NCBI GenBank assembly: GCA_910585205.1 | Contig: CAJUCC010000082.1 | Span: forward strand, 1 to 12,704 | DNA length: 12,704 nucleotides | Direction: 5' to 3' | From: an uncultured Lachnospiraceae bacterium | GTDB lineage: Bacteria; Bacillota; Clostridia; Lachnospirales; Lachnospiraceae | Shown here: positions 5,495 to 12,704 of the stretch, piece after piece | Position numbering within the stretch: position 1 is the stretch's first letter | Layout of the letters: each line of letters opens with the position of its first letter | Notes under the pieces: generated by a model | What the model was told of the DNA's origin: nothing | Databases searched by the model: none | Seen by the model: the letters and a program-made list of their open reading frames with translations, nothing else | Translations under genes and position numbers: made by a program

Positions 5495-6670
5495 ATGAAG
5501 GCGTTTTTGATTTTGGAAGACGGCACGGTATTCGAGGGAATTCATATTGGCGCCGATAAGGAAATGATCAGTGAAATCGTTTTTAACACATCCATGGCGG
5601 GGTATCTGGAAGTGCTTACCGATCCTTCCTATGCGGGACAGGCAGTATGCATGACTTATCCCCTGATCGGAAACTATGGAATCTGCATGGAGGATATGGA
5701 GTCGGGGCGGCCCTGGCCGGACGGTTTTATCGTACGGGAGCTTTCGGGCATTGCCAGTAACTTTCGCTCCGACAAGAGCATTCAGCAGTTTCTTACGGAG
5801 CATGATATACCGGGGATTGCCGGCATTGACACACGGGCGCTGACCCGGCTTTTGCGGGAAAAGGGTACAATGAATGGCATGATTACAACCGATGCGTCGC
5901 GGCAGCCGGAAACGGTTCTTCCGAAATTAAAAGCCTACACGACGGGAAAGGTTGTGGAAAAAGTCACCTGTAAAGAGAAATATGAGGTCAGGGGAGCGCG
6001 TTCTCTGGACGAAAACGGCCCTGTTTCGGGCAGTGCGGTTTATACCGGCGGGAAGGAAAAAAAGCCGACGCTGGTACGGGCGCTCAACGGCGCCGGAAAA
6101 CGGGTGGCGCTGCTTGACCTGGGCATGAAATATAATATTGCGGATTCGCTGGCAAAGCGGGGGATCGACGTTACCGTGTATCCGGCGGGCACGACGGCGC
6201 AGGAAATACTGGACGATAAACCGGACGGCATTATGCTTTCCAACGGACCGGGAGATCCGAAGGAATGTAAGGATGTGATCCGGGAGATCCGGAAACTGTA
6301 TGAAACGGATGTGCCGATTTTCGCCATTTGTCTGGGTCATCAGTTGATGGCGCTGGCGACCGGCGGGGACACATACAAGCTGAAATACGGACATCGGGGC
6401 GGCAATCATCCGGTCAAAGATCTGCAGACCGGCCGGGTTTATATTTCTTCTCAGAATCACGGATATGTGGTGGACATGGAGAAGCTCGACGCCGATATTG
6501 CCCGTCCTGCGTTTATCAATGCCAATGACGGCACCTGTGAAGGGCTGTCCTATGTGGGAAAAAACATTTTTACCGTACAGTATCACCCGGAGGCGTGTCC
6601 CGGTCCGCAGGATTCGGGGTATCTGTTTGACCGTTTTATCGAGATGATGGAGGTGGGGAAGAATGCCTAA
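5495..6670 (+). CDS. carA: carbamoyl phosphate synthetase small (glutaminase) subunit
   Basis: This subunit hydrolyses glutamine and channels ammonia to CarB for carbamoyl phosphate, the precursor of pyrimidines and arginine. The start is ATG 5495 with GGAGG 5 bases upstream, giving 391 residues. The N-terminal CPSase small domain (about 1-150) has the conserved FNTSMAGYLEVLTDPSYAGQ (30-49) and ends in GIAGIDTRALTRLLREKG (107-124). The class I glutamine amidotransferase domain (about 202-385) has the nucleophile elbow FAICLGHQ with Cys279, SQNHGY (319-324) and the catalytic His364/Glu366 in QYHPEACPGP. The linker between domains (about 165-200) is long and glycine/lysine-rich, making the protein slightly longer than many homologues. 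The gene overlaps carB by 8 bp, the usual arrangement for stoichiometric subunits. Confidence 0.98.
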   Translation: MKAFLILEDGTVFEGIHIGADKEMISEIVFNTSMAGYLEVLTDPSYAGQAVCMTYPLIGNYGICMEDMESGRPWPDGFIVRELSGIASNFRSDKSIQQFLTEHDIPGIAGIDTRALTRLLREKGTMNGMITTDASRQPETVLPKLKAYTTGKVVEKVTCKEKYEVRGARSLDENGPVSGSAVYTGGKEKKPTLVRALNGAGKRVALLDLGMKYNIADSLAKRGIDVTVYPAGTTAQEILDDKPDGIMLSNGPGDPKECKDVIREIRKLYETDVPIFAICLGHQLMALATGGDTYKLKYGHRGGNHPVKDLQTGRVYISSQNHGYVVDMEKLDADIARPAFINANDGTCEGLSYVGKNIFTVQYHPEACPGPQDSGYLFDRFIEMMEVGKNA

Positions 6671-9600
6671 AAATCCGAATGTGAAAAAAGTGCTTGTAAT
6701 CGGCTCGGGTCCGATTGTAATCGGACAGGCGGCAGAGTTTGACTATGCCGGCACACAGGCCTGCCGTTCCCTGAAGGAAGAGGGCGTGGAAGTGGTGCTT
6801 GTCAATTCCAATCCCGCGACCATTATGACGGATAAGGATATAGCGGACAAGGTGTATATCGAGCCGTTGACGGTTAAAGTGCTGGAGCAGTTGATCGAAA
6901 CGGAGAAGCCGGACAGCATTCTGCCGACGCTCGGCGGACAGGCCGGGCTCAATCTCGGGATGGAACTGGAGGAATCGGGGTTTCTGGCGCGGCACCATGT
7001 TACGCTGCTCGGGACGACAGCGGCCACCATTAAGAAAGCGGAAGACCGGCAGGAATTTAAGGATACGATGGAAAAGATCGGCGAACCCTGCGCAGCCTCC
7101 AAAGTGGTGGAAAGCGTGGAGGACGGCGTGGCCTTTGCCGGGCGCATCGGGTATCCGGTCGTGCTCCGCCCCGCCTACACACTGGGCGGCAGCGGCGGCG
7201 GCATTGCGCACAATCAGATCGAACTGGAAGAAATCCTCGCAAACGGCCTGCGCCTGTCGCGTGTGGGGCAGGTGCTTGTGGAGCGCTGTATTGCGGGCTG
7301 GAAAGAGATTGAATATGAGGTGATGCGGGACAGTGCGGGCAACTGCATTACCGTCTGCAATATGGAAAATATTGATCCGGTCGGGGTACATACCGGGGAC
7401 AGTATTGTCGTGGCGCCTTCCCAGACGCTGGGGGATAAAGAGTATCAGATGCTGCGCAGCTCTGCGCTGAATATTATCAGCGAACTGCAGATCACCGGCG
7501 GCTGTAATGTGCAGTTTGCCCTGCACCCGACCAGTTTCGAATACTGTGTGATCGAGGTCAATCCCCGTGTCAGCCGGTCTTCCGCACTGGCCAGCAAGGC
7601 TACCGGGTATCCGATCGCCAAGGTGGCGGCGAAGATCGCTCTGGGGTATACACTGGATGAGATTAAAAATTCCATTACGGGTAAGACATGTGCCTGCTTC
7701 GAGCCGACACTGGATTACTGCGTGGTGAAACTGCCCAGGCTGCCGTTTGACAAATTTATTACCGCCAAGCGGACGCTGACGACGCAGATGAAGGCGACCG
7801 GAGAGGTTATGAGTATCTGCACGAACTTTGAGGGTGCATTGATGAAGGCCATCCGTTCACTGGAACAGCATGTGGACTGCCTGCGCAGCTATGATTTCAG
7901 CGCACTGACCGCGGAAGAATGTAAGGAACGGCTGAAGACAGTGGACGACCAGCGTATTTATGTGATTGCGGAAGCATTGCGCAAGGGCGCAGGCTATGAC
8001 GAGATCCATGAGATTACAATGATTGACCGCTGGTTTATCGATAAGCTGAATGTTCTCGTGACGATGGAAGATGCGCTGTGTAAGGGGCCGCTTACCGTGG
8101 AACTGTTAAAAGAGGCGAAGCGGATGGAATTTCCCGATACGGTGATCGCAAGGCTGACCGGTGTGCCGCAGCAGGAAATCAGGCAGATGCGTTATGAGAA
8201 CGGGATTACTGCCGCTTTTAAGATGGTGGACACATGTGCGGCCGAGTTTGAAGCGAGCACACCGTATTACTATTCCTGCTTCGGCAGTGAAAACGAAGCG
8301 GTGAAAACGGACGGCAGGAAGAAAGTGCTGGTGCTCGGCTCGGGGCCGATCCGCATCGGGCAGGGAATCGAGTTTGACTATTGTTCCGTACACGCCACAT
8401 GGGCGTTTGCCAGAGCGGGATATGAGACGATTATTATCAATAACAATCCCGAAACCGTGAGTACGGACTTTGATATAGCGGATAAGCTGTATTTCGAACC
8501 GCTGACGCCGGAGGATGTGGAAAATATCGTGCGGCTGGAAGAACCGGACGGGGCAATCGTGCAGTTCGGCGGACAGACGGCGATTAAACTGACGGAAAGC
8601 CTGATGAAGATGGGCGTGCCGATTCTGGGGACAAAGGCGGAGGACGTGGACGCCGCGGAAGACCGGGAACTGTTTGACCGGATACTGGAGCAGACCGGGA
8701 TTCCCCGCGCTGCGGGCGGTACGGTTTATACGGCGCAGGAGGCGAAAGCGGTGGCCAATCGCCTCGGGTATCCGGTGCTGGTGCGGCCTTCCTATGTGCT
8801 CGGCGGACAGGGAATGCAGATCGCCATCAACGATCAGGAAATCGAAGAATTTATGGAGATTATCAACCGCATTGCACAGGATCATCCGATTCTTGTCGAT
8901 AAATATCTGCAGGGAAAAGAGATCGAGGTGGATGCGGTCTGCGACGGGACGGATATTCTGATTCCGGGCATTATGGAGCATATCGAGCGCACCGGCGTGC
9001 ATTCCGGTGACAGCATTTCCGTATATCCGGCGCACACGATCGATGAGGCGGTAAAAGAGAAGATTGCGGAGTATACGAGACGTCTGGCGCGGGCGCTGCA
9101 CGTAAAGGGGCTGATCAATATTCAGTTTATTGCGATCGGGGAGGATGTCTATGTGATCGAAGTCAATCCCCGTTCTTCGCGGACGGTGCCGTATATCAGC
9201 AAGGTGACGGGCATTCCGATCGTGGATCTGGCGGCGGAAGTCATTATCGGCAAAACGATCCGGGAACTTGGATATGAGCCGGGGCTGCAGAGAGAAGCCG
9301 ACTATGTGGCAATTAAGATGCCGGTGTTTTCTTTTGAAAAGATACGCGGCGCGGAGATCAGTCTGGGGCCGGAGATGAAATCGACCGGAGAATGTCTGGG
9401 AATCGCCCGCACGTTCCAGGAAGCGCTGTATAAGGCGTTTCTCGGATCGGGGGTCGATCTGCCGCGGTACCGGCAGATGATTATTACCGTAAAGGATGCG
9501 GATAAGGGAGAGGCGATCGAAATCGGACGACGCTTTGAGAAGCTTGGCTATACAATCTATGCGACGCGGAGTACGGCGGAAGCGCTGCGAGAGGCGGGGA

Positions 9601-9863
9601 TCAGAGCGCGTAAGGTCAACAAGATTCAGCAGGAATCGCCGACCGTTATGGACCTGATACTCGGACATAAGATCGATCTGGTCATTGATACCCCCACACA
9701 GGGGCGGGATAAGTCCCGGGACGGTTTCCTGATCCGGCGTACGGCCATCGAGACAGGCGTGAATTGTCTGACCAGCCTTGATACGGCCCGGGCGCTTGTC
9801 ACCAGTCTGGAAAACGCCATGGCCGGGGATCTGACGCTGATTGATGTGGCCTCTCTGAGCTGA
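6663..9863 (+). CDS. carB: carbamoyl phosphate synthetase large subunit
   Basis: With 1066 residues it has the full length of CarB. Two homologous ATP-grasp halves are clear. The first opens with VLVIGSGPIVIGQAAEFDYA (10-29) and carries IEVNPRVSRSS (297-307). The second opens with VLVLGSGPIRIGQGIEFDY (555-573) and carries IEVNPRSSR (832-840). The halves make carboxyphosphate and phosphorylate carbamate respectively. The oligomerisation domain lies about 405-550 and the MGS-like allosteric domain about 940-1066, with TPTQGRDKSRDGFLIRRTAI (1010-1029), where effectors such as UMP or ornithine bind in characterised enzymes. The ATG lies inside the end of carA with GGAGG at 6649-6653, 9 bases away, so the two are translationally coupled. 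It works with CarA as a heterodimer or higher oligomer in the cytoplasm. Confidence 0.99.
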   Translation: MPKNPNVKKVLVIGSGPIVIGQAAEFDYAGTQACRSLKEEGVEVVLVNSNPATIMTDKDIADKVYIEPLTVKVLEQLIETEKPDSILPTLGGQAGLNLGMELEESGFLARHHVTLLGTTAATIKKAEDRQEFKDTMEKIGEPCAASKVVESVEDGVAFAGRIGYPVVLRPAYTLGGSGGGIAHNQIELEEILANGLRLSRVGQVLVERCIAGWKEIEYEVMRDSAGNCITVCNMENIDPVGVHTGDSIVVAPSQTLGDKEYQMLRSSALNIISELQITGGCNVQFALHPTSFEYCVIEVNPRVSRSSALASKATGYPIAKVAAKIALGYTLDEIKNSITGKTCACFEPTLDYCVVKLPRLPFDKFITAKRTLTTQMKATGEVMSICTNFEGALMKAIRSLEQHVDCLRSYDFSALTAEECKERLKTVDDQRIYVIAEALRKGAGYDEIHEITMIDRWFIDKLNVLVTMEDALCKGPLTVELLKEAKRMEFPDTVIARLTGVPQQEIRQMRYENGITAAFKMVDTCAAEFEASTPYYYSCFGSENEAVKTDGRKKVLVLGSGPIRIGQGIEFDYCSVHATWAFARAGYETIIINNNPETVSTDFDIADKLYFEPLTPEDVENIVRLEEPDGAIVQFGGQTAIKLTESLMKMGVPILGTKAEDVDAAEDRELFDRILEQTGIPRAAGGTVYTAQEAKAVANRLGYPVLVRPSYVLGGQGMQIAINDQEIEEFMEIINRIAQDHPILVDKYLQGKEIEVDAVCDGTDILIPGIMEHIERTGVHSGDSISVYPAHTIDEAVKEKIAEYTRRLARALHVKGLINIQFIAIGEDVYVIEVNPRSSRTVPYISKVTGIPIVDLAAEVIIGKTIRELGYEPGLQREADYVAIKMPVFSFEKIRGAEISLGPEMKSTGECLGIARTFQEALYKAFLGSGVDLPRYRQMIITVKDADKGEAIEIGRRFEKLGYTIYATRSTAEALREAGIRARKVNKIQQESPTVMDLILGHKIDLVIDTPTQGRDKSRDGFLIRRTAIETGVNCLTSLDTARALVTSLENAMAGDLTLIDVASLS

Positions 9864-9913
9864 GTCGCGGTGCGGCGCGGCTCGTATGAGGCGGTGACAG
9901 GAGAAGTCCGGTG

Positions 9914-10576
9914 ATGAAACGAAATTATCAAAAAGAGCTGGAAGCAATACTGGCAAAAACCGAAGAGCGGGGGAAGCGCCTCTTTCTGCACAGCTGTTGC
10001 GCGCCGTGCAGCAGTTATGTGCTGGTATATCTGCGGGCGTTTTTTCGGATTACGGTGTTTTATTATAATCCCAATATAACGCAGCAGGAGGAATACCGAA
10101 AGCGGGCGGAAGAACAAAAGCGTCTGATCGCAGCTCTGAACAGGGAGCGGGATGCCGGGACGGCGGAAGTTTTCCCGATTGCCGTGCAGGAGGGGGATTA
10201 TACCCCCGCCGTTTTTTGGGAAGCGGCGCAGGGACTGGAACAGTGCCCGGAGGGCGGGCAGCGGTGCCGCCGCTGTTTTGCGATGCGTCTGGAAGAGACT
10301 GCGCGTAGGGCAAAGTCGCAGGAATTTGACTGTTTTACGACGACGCTGACGATCAGTCCGCTGAAAGACGCAGAGACATTGAATGCGATTGGCAGGGAGA
10401 TGGGGGAGCGGTATGCGATTCCGTTTCTGCCGTCGGATTTTAAGAAAAAGGATGGATTCAGGCAGTCGGTCCTGTTGTCGCAGAAGTATGATCTGTACCG
10501 ACAGGATTACTGCGGCTGCGTGTTCTCCCGGGCGGAGCGGGAGCGCTGCCGGACGGCGGCAGGGGTGGAATCCTGA
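9914..10576 (+). CDS. queH: epoxyqueuosine reductase QueH
   Basis: QueH (formerly DUF208) reduces epoxyqueuosine to queuosine in the wobble position of GUN-anticodon tRNAs (Asp, Asn, His, Tyr). It is the non-orthologous replacement of QueG in many anaerobes. The 220-residue protein shows the family's cysteines: HSCCAPCSSY with C28, C29 and C32, then C111, C118 and C121 (CPEGGQRCRRCF), and DYCGC with C200 and C202. These fit the iron-sulfur and iron-binding sites described for the family. Other conserved stretches are FYYNPNI (49-55), FTTTLTISPLKD (141-152) and FKKKDGF (176-182). AGGAG (9899-9903) lies 10 bases before ATG 9914; a GTG 3 bases earlier is an equally possible start, adding one residue. 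It follows carB by 50 bp and precedes argS by 32 bp, so it is probably read from the carA promoter. Confidence 0.95.
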   Translation: MKRNYQKELEAILAKTEERGKRLFLHSCCAPCSSYVLVYLRAFFRITVFYYNPNITQQEEYRKRAEEQKRLIAALNRERDAGTAEVFPIAVQEGDYTPAVFWEAAQGLEQCPEGGQRCRRCFAMRLEETARRAKSQEFDCFTTTLTISPLKDAETLNAIGREMGERYAIPFLPSDFKKKDGFRQSVLLSQKYDLYRQDYCGCVFSRAERERCRTAAGVES

Positions 10577-10608
10577 AAAGTAATGGCTGAAAGGAAAAGC
10601 TGTAGTAT

Positions 10609-12381
10609 ATGAAAAAGATACTGGATTTGATTACAAAGGAAGTGGAGGCGGCGTTCGAAGCGGCCGGATATGCACAGGAACTGGGGCGCGTGACGGTTTC
10701 CAACCGGCCGGATCTGTGTGAATATCAGTGCAACGGCGCCATGGCGGGAGCAAAACGCTACAAAAAGGCGCCGGTTATGATTGCGAATGACGTGGCGCAA
10801 GCGCTGCGGGAAAACGCCGTGTTCTCACAGGTGGAAGCCGTTGCGCCGGGCTTTCTCAATCTGAAAATAAAGGAAAGTTTTCTGACGGCGTATCTGAAGG
10901 AGATGGAAGAGAGCGAGAAGTTCGGTCTGGAAATGCCCGCGCAGAAAAAGAAGATTATCATTGATTACGGCGGACCCAATGTGGCCAAGCCGCTGCATGT
11001 GGGACATCTGCGTTCCGCCGTGATCGGAGAGAGTGTCAAACGCATTGCCCGCTATCTGGGGCATACGGTGATCGGCGATATTCATATGGGAGACTGGGGT
11101 CTGCAGATGGGACTGATTATAACGGAGCTGAAAGAGCGGCAGCCGCAGCTTCCCTATTTCGACGAAGCTTATGAGGGGGCATATCCCGCGGAGGCGCCGT
11201 TTACCATTTCCGAGCTGGAGGAGATATACCCGGCGGCCAGCGCCCGCTCAAAGGTGGAGCCCGCCTATAAAGAGAAGGCCATGGAGGCCACATATAAGCT
11301 GCAAAGCGGCGTGCGCGGCTATCGGGCGCTGTGGGATCATATCATTGCCGTATCCGTGGCGGATCTGAAGCGAAATTATGAACGGCTGCATGTGGATTTC
11401 GATCTCTGGAAAGGCGAATCCGATGTGCATGACCGCATTCCCGGCATGGTGGAATATATGAAAAAAGAGGGCTATGCCCATGAAAGCGACGGCGCGCTCG
11501 TGGTGGATGTCAAAGAGGAGAGCGATACCAGAGAGATACCGCCCTGCATGATTTTAAAATCGGACGGCGCGTCTTTGTACAATACGACCGATCTGGCGAC
11601 AATTATGGAACGGATGGAACAGATCGGGCCGGATGCGATCATTTACGTTGTAGACAAACGGCAGGAGCTGTATTTTGAACAGGTATTTCGCTGTGCCCGC
11701 AAGACCGGACTGGTAAAGCCGGAGACGGCGCTGCAGTTTCTGGGATTCGGCACGGTGAACGGTCCCGACGGCAAGGCTTTTAAGACGCGGGAGGGCGGCG
11801 TCATGCGCCTGGAAACGCTGATTGGAGACATCAACGAGCGGATGTATGAGAAAATCACATCCGGTGAGGGAGAGAAAATGTCTCCGGAAGAGGCGCGCCG
11901 GACTGCGGAACAGGCGGCGCTGGCAGCGGTAAAATACGGCGATCTGTCCAATCAGGCTTCCAAGGATTATATTTTTGACATTGCAAAATTCAGTTCCTCG
12001 GAGGGAGACACCGGCCCTTATATTCTGTATACGATCGCCCGCATCAAATCGATTCTGCGCAAATACGCGGAACAGGGCGGCGCTCCGCAGGCGGCGGCGC
12101 TCCGGGAGGCACAGAGCGCTTCGGAAAAGAGCCTGATGATGGAGCTGGCAGGATTCCAGACGATGGTGGAAACCGCTTTTGCGGATACCGCACCGCATAA
12201 AGTGTGTGCTTATATTTATAATCTGTCCAATGTATTCAATCATTTTTATCATGAGCAGAATATCCTCAAAGAGGAAGACGCAGAGAAGAAGGCAGGCTGG
12301 ATTGCGCTTTTGATGCTGACGGGAGCGATATTGGAGACGTGTATCGACCTGCTTGGGTTTTCGGCGCCGGAACGGATGTAA
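10609..12381 (+). CDS. argS: arginyl-tRNA synthetase
   Basis: This class I synthetase charges tRNA-Arg, and arginine activation requires bound tRNA. The 590 residues show an N-terminal additional domain (about 1-100, with VSNRPDLCEYQCNGAM at 30-45), the catalytic HIGH motif as HVGH (130-133) inside YGGPNVAKPLHVGHLRS, GDIHMGDWGLQMG (156-168), DLATIMERM (328-336), and a C-terminal DALR anticodon-binding domain (about 470-590) with YILYTIARIKSILRK and YIYNLSNVFNHFYH. The KMSKS loop is degenerate, replaced by the FKTREGGVMRLE region (391-402), as in many ArgRS where a lysine before the HIGH loop compensates. The RBS AAGGA (10591-10595) is 13 bases from the ATG, on the long side. No T-box leader is visible upstream, consistent with expression as part of the car-queH unit. 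Confidence 0.98.
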   Translation: MKKILDLITKEVEAAFEAAGYAQELGRVTVSNRPDLCEYQCNGAMAGAKRYKKAPVMIANDVAQALRENAVFSQVEAVAPGFLNLKIKESFLTAYLKEMEESEKFGLEMPAQKKKIIIDYGGPNVAKPLHVGHLRSAVIGESVKRIARYLGHTVIGDIHMGDWGLQMGLIITELKERQPQLPYFDEAYEGAYPAEAPFTISELEEIYPAASARSKVEPAYKEKAMEATYKLQSGVRGYRALWDHIIAVSVADLKRNYERLHVDFDLWKGESDVHDRIPGMVEYMKKEGYAHESDGALVVDVKEESDTREIPPCMILKSDGASLYNTTDLATIMERMEQIGPDAIIYVVDKRQELYFEQVFRCARKTGLVKPETALQFLGFGTVNGPDGKAFKTREGGVMRLETLIGDINERMYEKITSGEGEKMSPEEARRTAEQAALAAVKYGDLSNQASKDYIFDIAKFSSSEGDTGPYILYTIARIKSILRKYAEQGGAPQAAALREAQSASEKSLMMELAGFQTMVETAFADTAPHKVCAYIYNLSNVFNHFYHEQNILKEEDAEKKAGWIALLMLTGAILETCIDLLGFSAPERM

Positions 12382-12394
12382 GCAGGGCAGGCAG

Positions 12395-12473
12395 TCGGAC
12401 CGGGCAGAGAGCGGGTATTGTATTTGTGCGGACATACGATAGTGTCCGCTCTCTGCTCCGATTGGTTTGTTTT
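12395..12473 (+). terminator. long terminator-like hairpin after argS
   Basis: GCAGAGAGCGG (12404-12414) pairs perfectly with CCGCTCTCTGC (12446-12456). The pairing extends outwards, after a short interruption, to TCGGA (12395-12399) with TCCGA (12457-12461). An inner helix TATTGTAT with ATACGATA (one G-U pair) stacks in the loop. A broken T-rich run (TTGGTTTGTTTT) follows. It begins 13 bp after the argS stop and most simply terminates the car-queH-argS transcript, although the helix is longer than a minimal terminator. Confidence 0.75.
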
Positions 12474-12502
12474 AAAAAATCCAAAAAAATGCAAAATATG
12501 AC

Positions 12503-12532
12503 TTGACAAGCTATGGTAAATAATAGTATACT
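12503..12532 (+). promoter_or_regulatory. strong sigma-A promoter for the tRNA cluster
   Basis: A perfect -35 TTGACA (12503-12508) and -10 TATACT (12527-12532) are 18 bases apart, preceded by an A/T-rich UP-like stretch (12473-12500). Transcription should start around 12539, about 28 bases before the mature tRNA-Val. This strength is typical of stable-RNA promoters. Confidence 0.88.
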
Positions 12533-12539
12533 AGCAGAG

Positions 12540-12559
12540 CGGGTTGCAGATACAGCCCG
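12540..12559 (+). other. hairpin at the 5' end of the tRNA precursor leader
   Basis: CGGGTTG (12540-12546) pairs with CAGCCCG (12553-12559), one G-U pair, around a 6-base loop. It lies where the transcript is predicted to begin and ends 7 bases before the mature tRNA-Val. It would sit upstream of the RNase P cut and could protect the 5' end or present the leader; the role is inferred. Confidence 0.5.
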
Positions 12560-12566
12560 TATGAAT

Positions 12567-12639
12567 GGGATCTTAGCTCAGCTGGGAGAGCATCTGCCTT
12601 ACAAGCAGAGGGTCATAGGTTCGAGCCCTATAGGTCCCA
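12567..12639 (+). tRNA. tRNA-Val (anticodon UAC)
   Basis: A complete cloverleaf of 73 bases is visible. Acceptor GGGATCT (12567-12573) pairs with AGGTCCC (12632-12638) with one G-U, and the discriminator is A12639. The D-arm contains AGCTCAGCTGGGAGAGC. The anticodon stem TCTGC/GCAGA encloses loop CTTACAA with anticodon TAC at 12600-12602, reading valine codons such as GUA. The T-arm is ATAGG/CCTAT around TTCGAGC. The CCA end is not encoded and must be added post-transcriptionally. Confidence 0.97.
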
Positions 12640-12650
12640 CTCATTTATAC

Positions 12651-12704
12651 GGCGAGATAGCTCAGTTGGCTAGAGCATACGGTTCATACCCGTAGTGTCG
12701 AGGG
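12651..12704 (+). tRNA. tRNA-Met (anticodon CAU), 3' end cut off by the window
   Basis: The gene begins GGCGAGA at 12651, 11 bases after tRNA-Val, and continues through the D-arm (AGCTCAGTTGGCTAGAGC) and the anticodon stem TACGG/CCGTA with loop TTCATAC, giving anticodon CAT. The window ends at the start of the T-arm. The anticodon stem lacks the three G-C pairs typical of initiator tRNA, so this is an elongator. A CAU tRNA can also be tRNA-Ile decoding AUA after lysidine modification; the body looks more like elongator Met, but the acceptor 3' half is missing. Confidence 0.88.

Noticed and set aside
8106..9956. 616-codon open frame antisense to carB
   Set aside because: It has no RBS, its composition (His/Arg/Ile-rich) is that of a reversed coding strand, and it lies entirely opposite carB apart from its short 5' end. 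It is a shadow created by codon bias.
10577..10608. T-box leader for argS
   Set aside because: Only 32 bases separate queH from argS, far too short for a T-box, and no specifier or antiterminator element is visible.
1..12704. CRISPR array or tandem repeats
   Set aside because: Reading through the window showed no regularly spaced repeats on either strand.

Overview
The window looks like a chromosomal stretch from an anaerobic Firmicute of the class Clostridia, most likely a Lachnospiraceae-type genome of moderate GC. The reasons are consensus sigma-A promoters with extended -10 boxes, strong GGAGG ribosome binding sites, tRNA genes without an encoded CCA, a QueH-type (not QueG) epoxyqueuosine reductase, and the divergent clostridial flavour of ArgS and CarA. 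This assignment is inference from style and families; no search was run.

Left edge (1-1290). This part is AT-richer and looks accessory. A two-gene leftward unit, driven by an extended -10 promoter at 711-739, encodes an unrecognised 94-residue acidic protein and then the first 121 codons of a protein that resembles the NADAR-type antitoxins paired with DarT1 guanine ADP-ribosyltransferases (DUF6977-like). The partner toxin, if present, lies beyond position 1. Between this unit and the core genome is about 600 bp without an intact gene. It holds a hairpin whose U-tract lies on the minus strand and a 28-codon open stretch resembling the core-binding domain of a tyrosine recombinase, so it may be the decayed edge of a mobile island.

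Central core block (1291-5235). ychF (ribosome-associated ATPase) and lgt (lipoprotein diacylglyceryl transferase) are followed at very short spacings by an AraC-type regulator with a DUF6597-like N-terminus, a cysteine-rich DUF3795-type protein, a short TfoX N-terminal-domain protein and an SdpI-family membrane protein. All are on the plus strand and probably partly co-transcribed. The block ends at a clear Rho-independent terminator (5349-5376).

Right core block (5406-12473). A near-consensus promoter (5406-5434) reads into carA and carB, which overlap by 8 bp and encode the two subunits of carbamoyl phosphate synthetase (pyrimidine and arginine precursor). They are followed by queH (last step of queuosine synthesis) and argS (arginyl-tRNA synthetase). 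The block ends in a long hairpin/terminator. The window closes with a strong promoter, a hairpin-led tRNA leader, tRNA-Val(UAC) and the start of tRNA-Met(CAU). The shared theme of the right block is arginine/pyrimidine supply and tRNA function.
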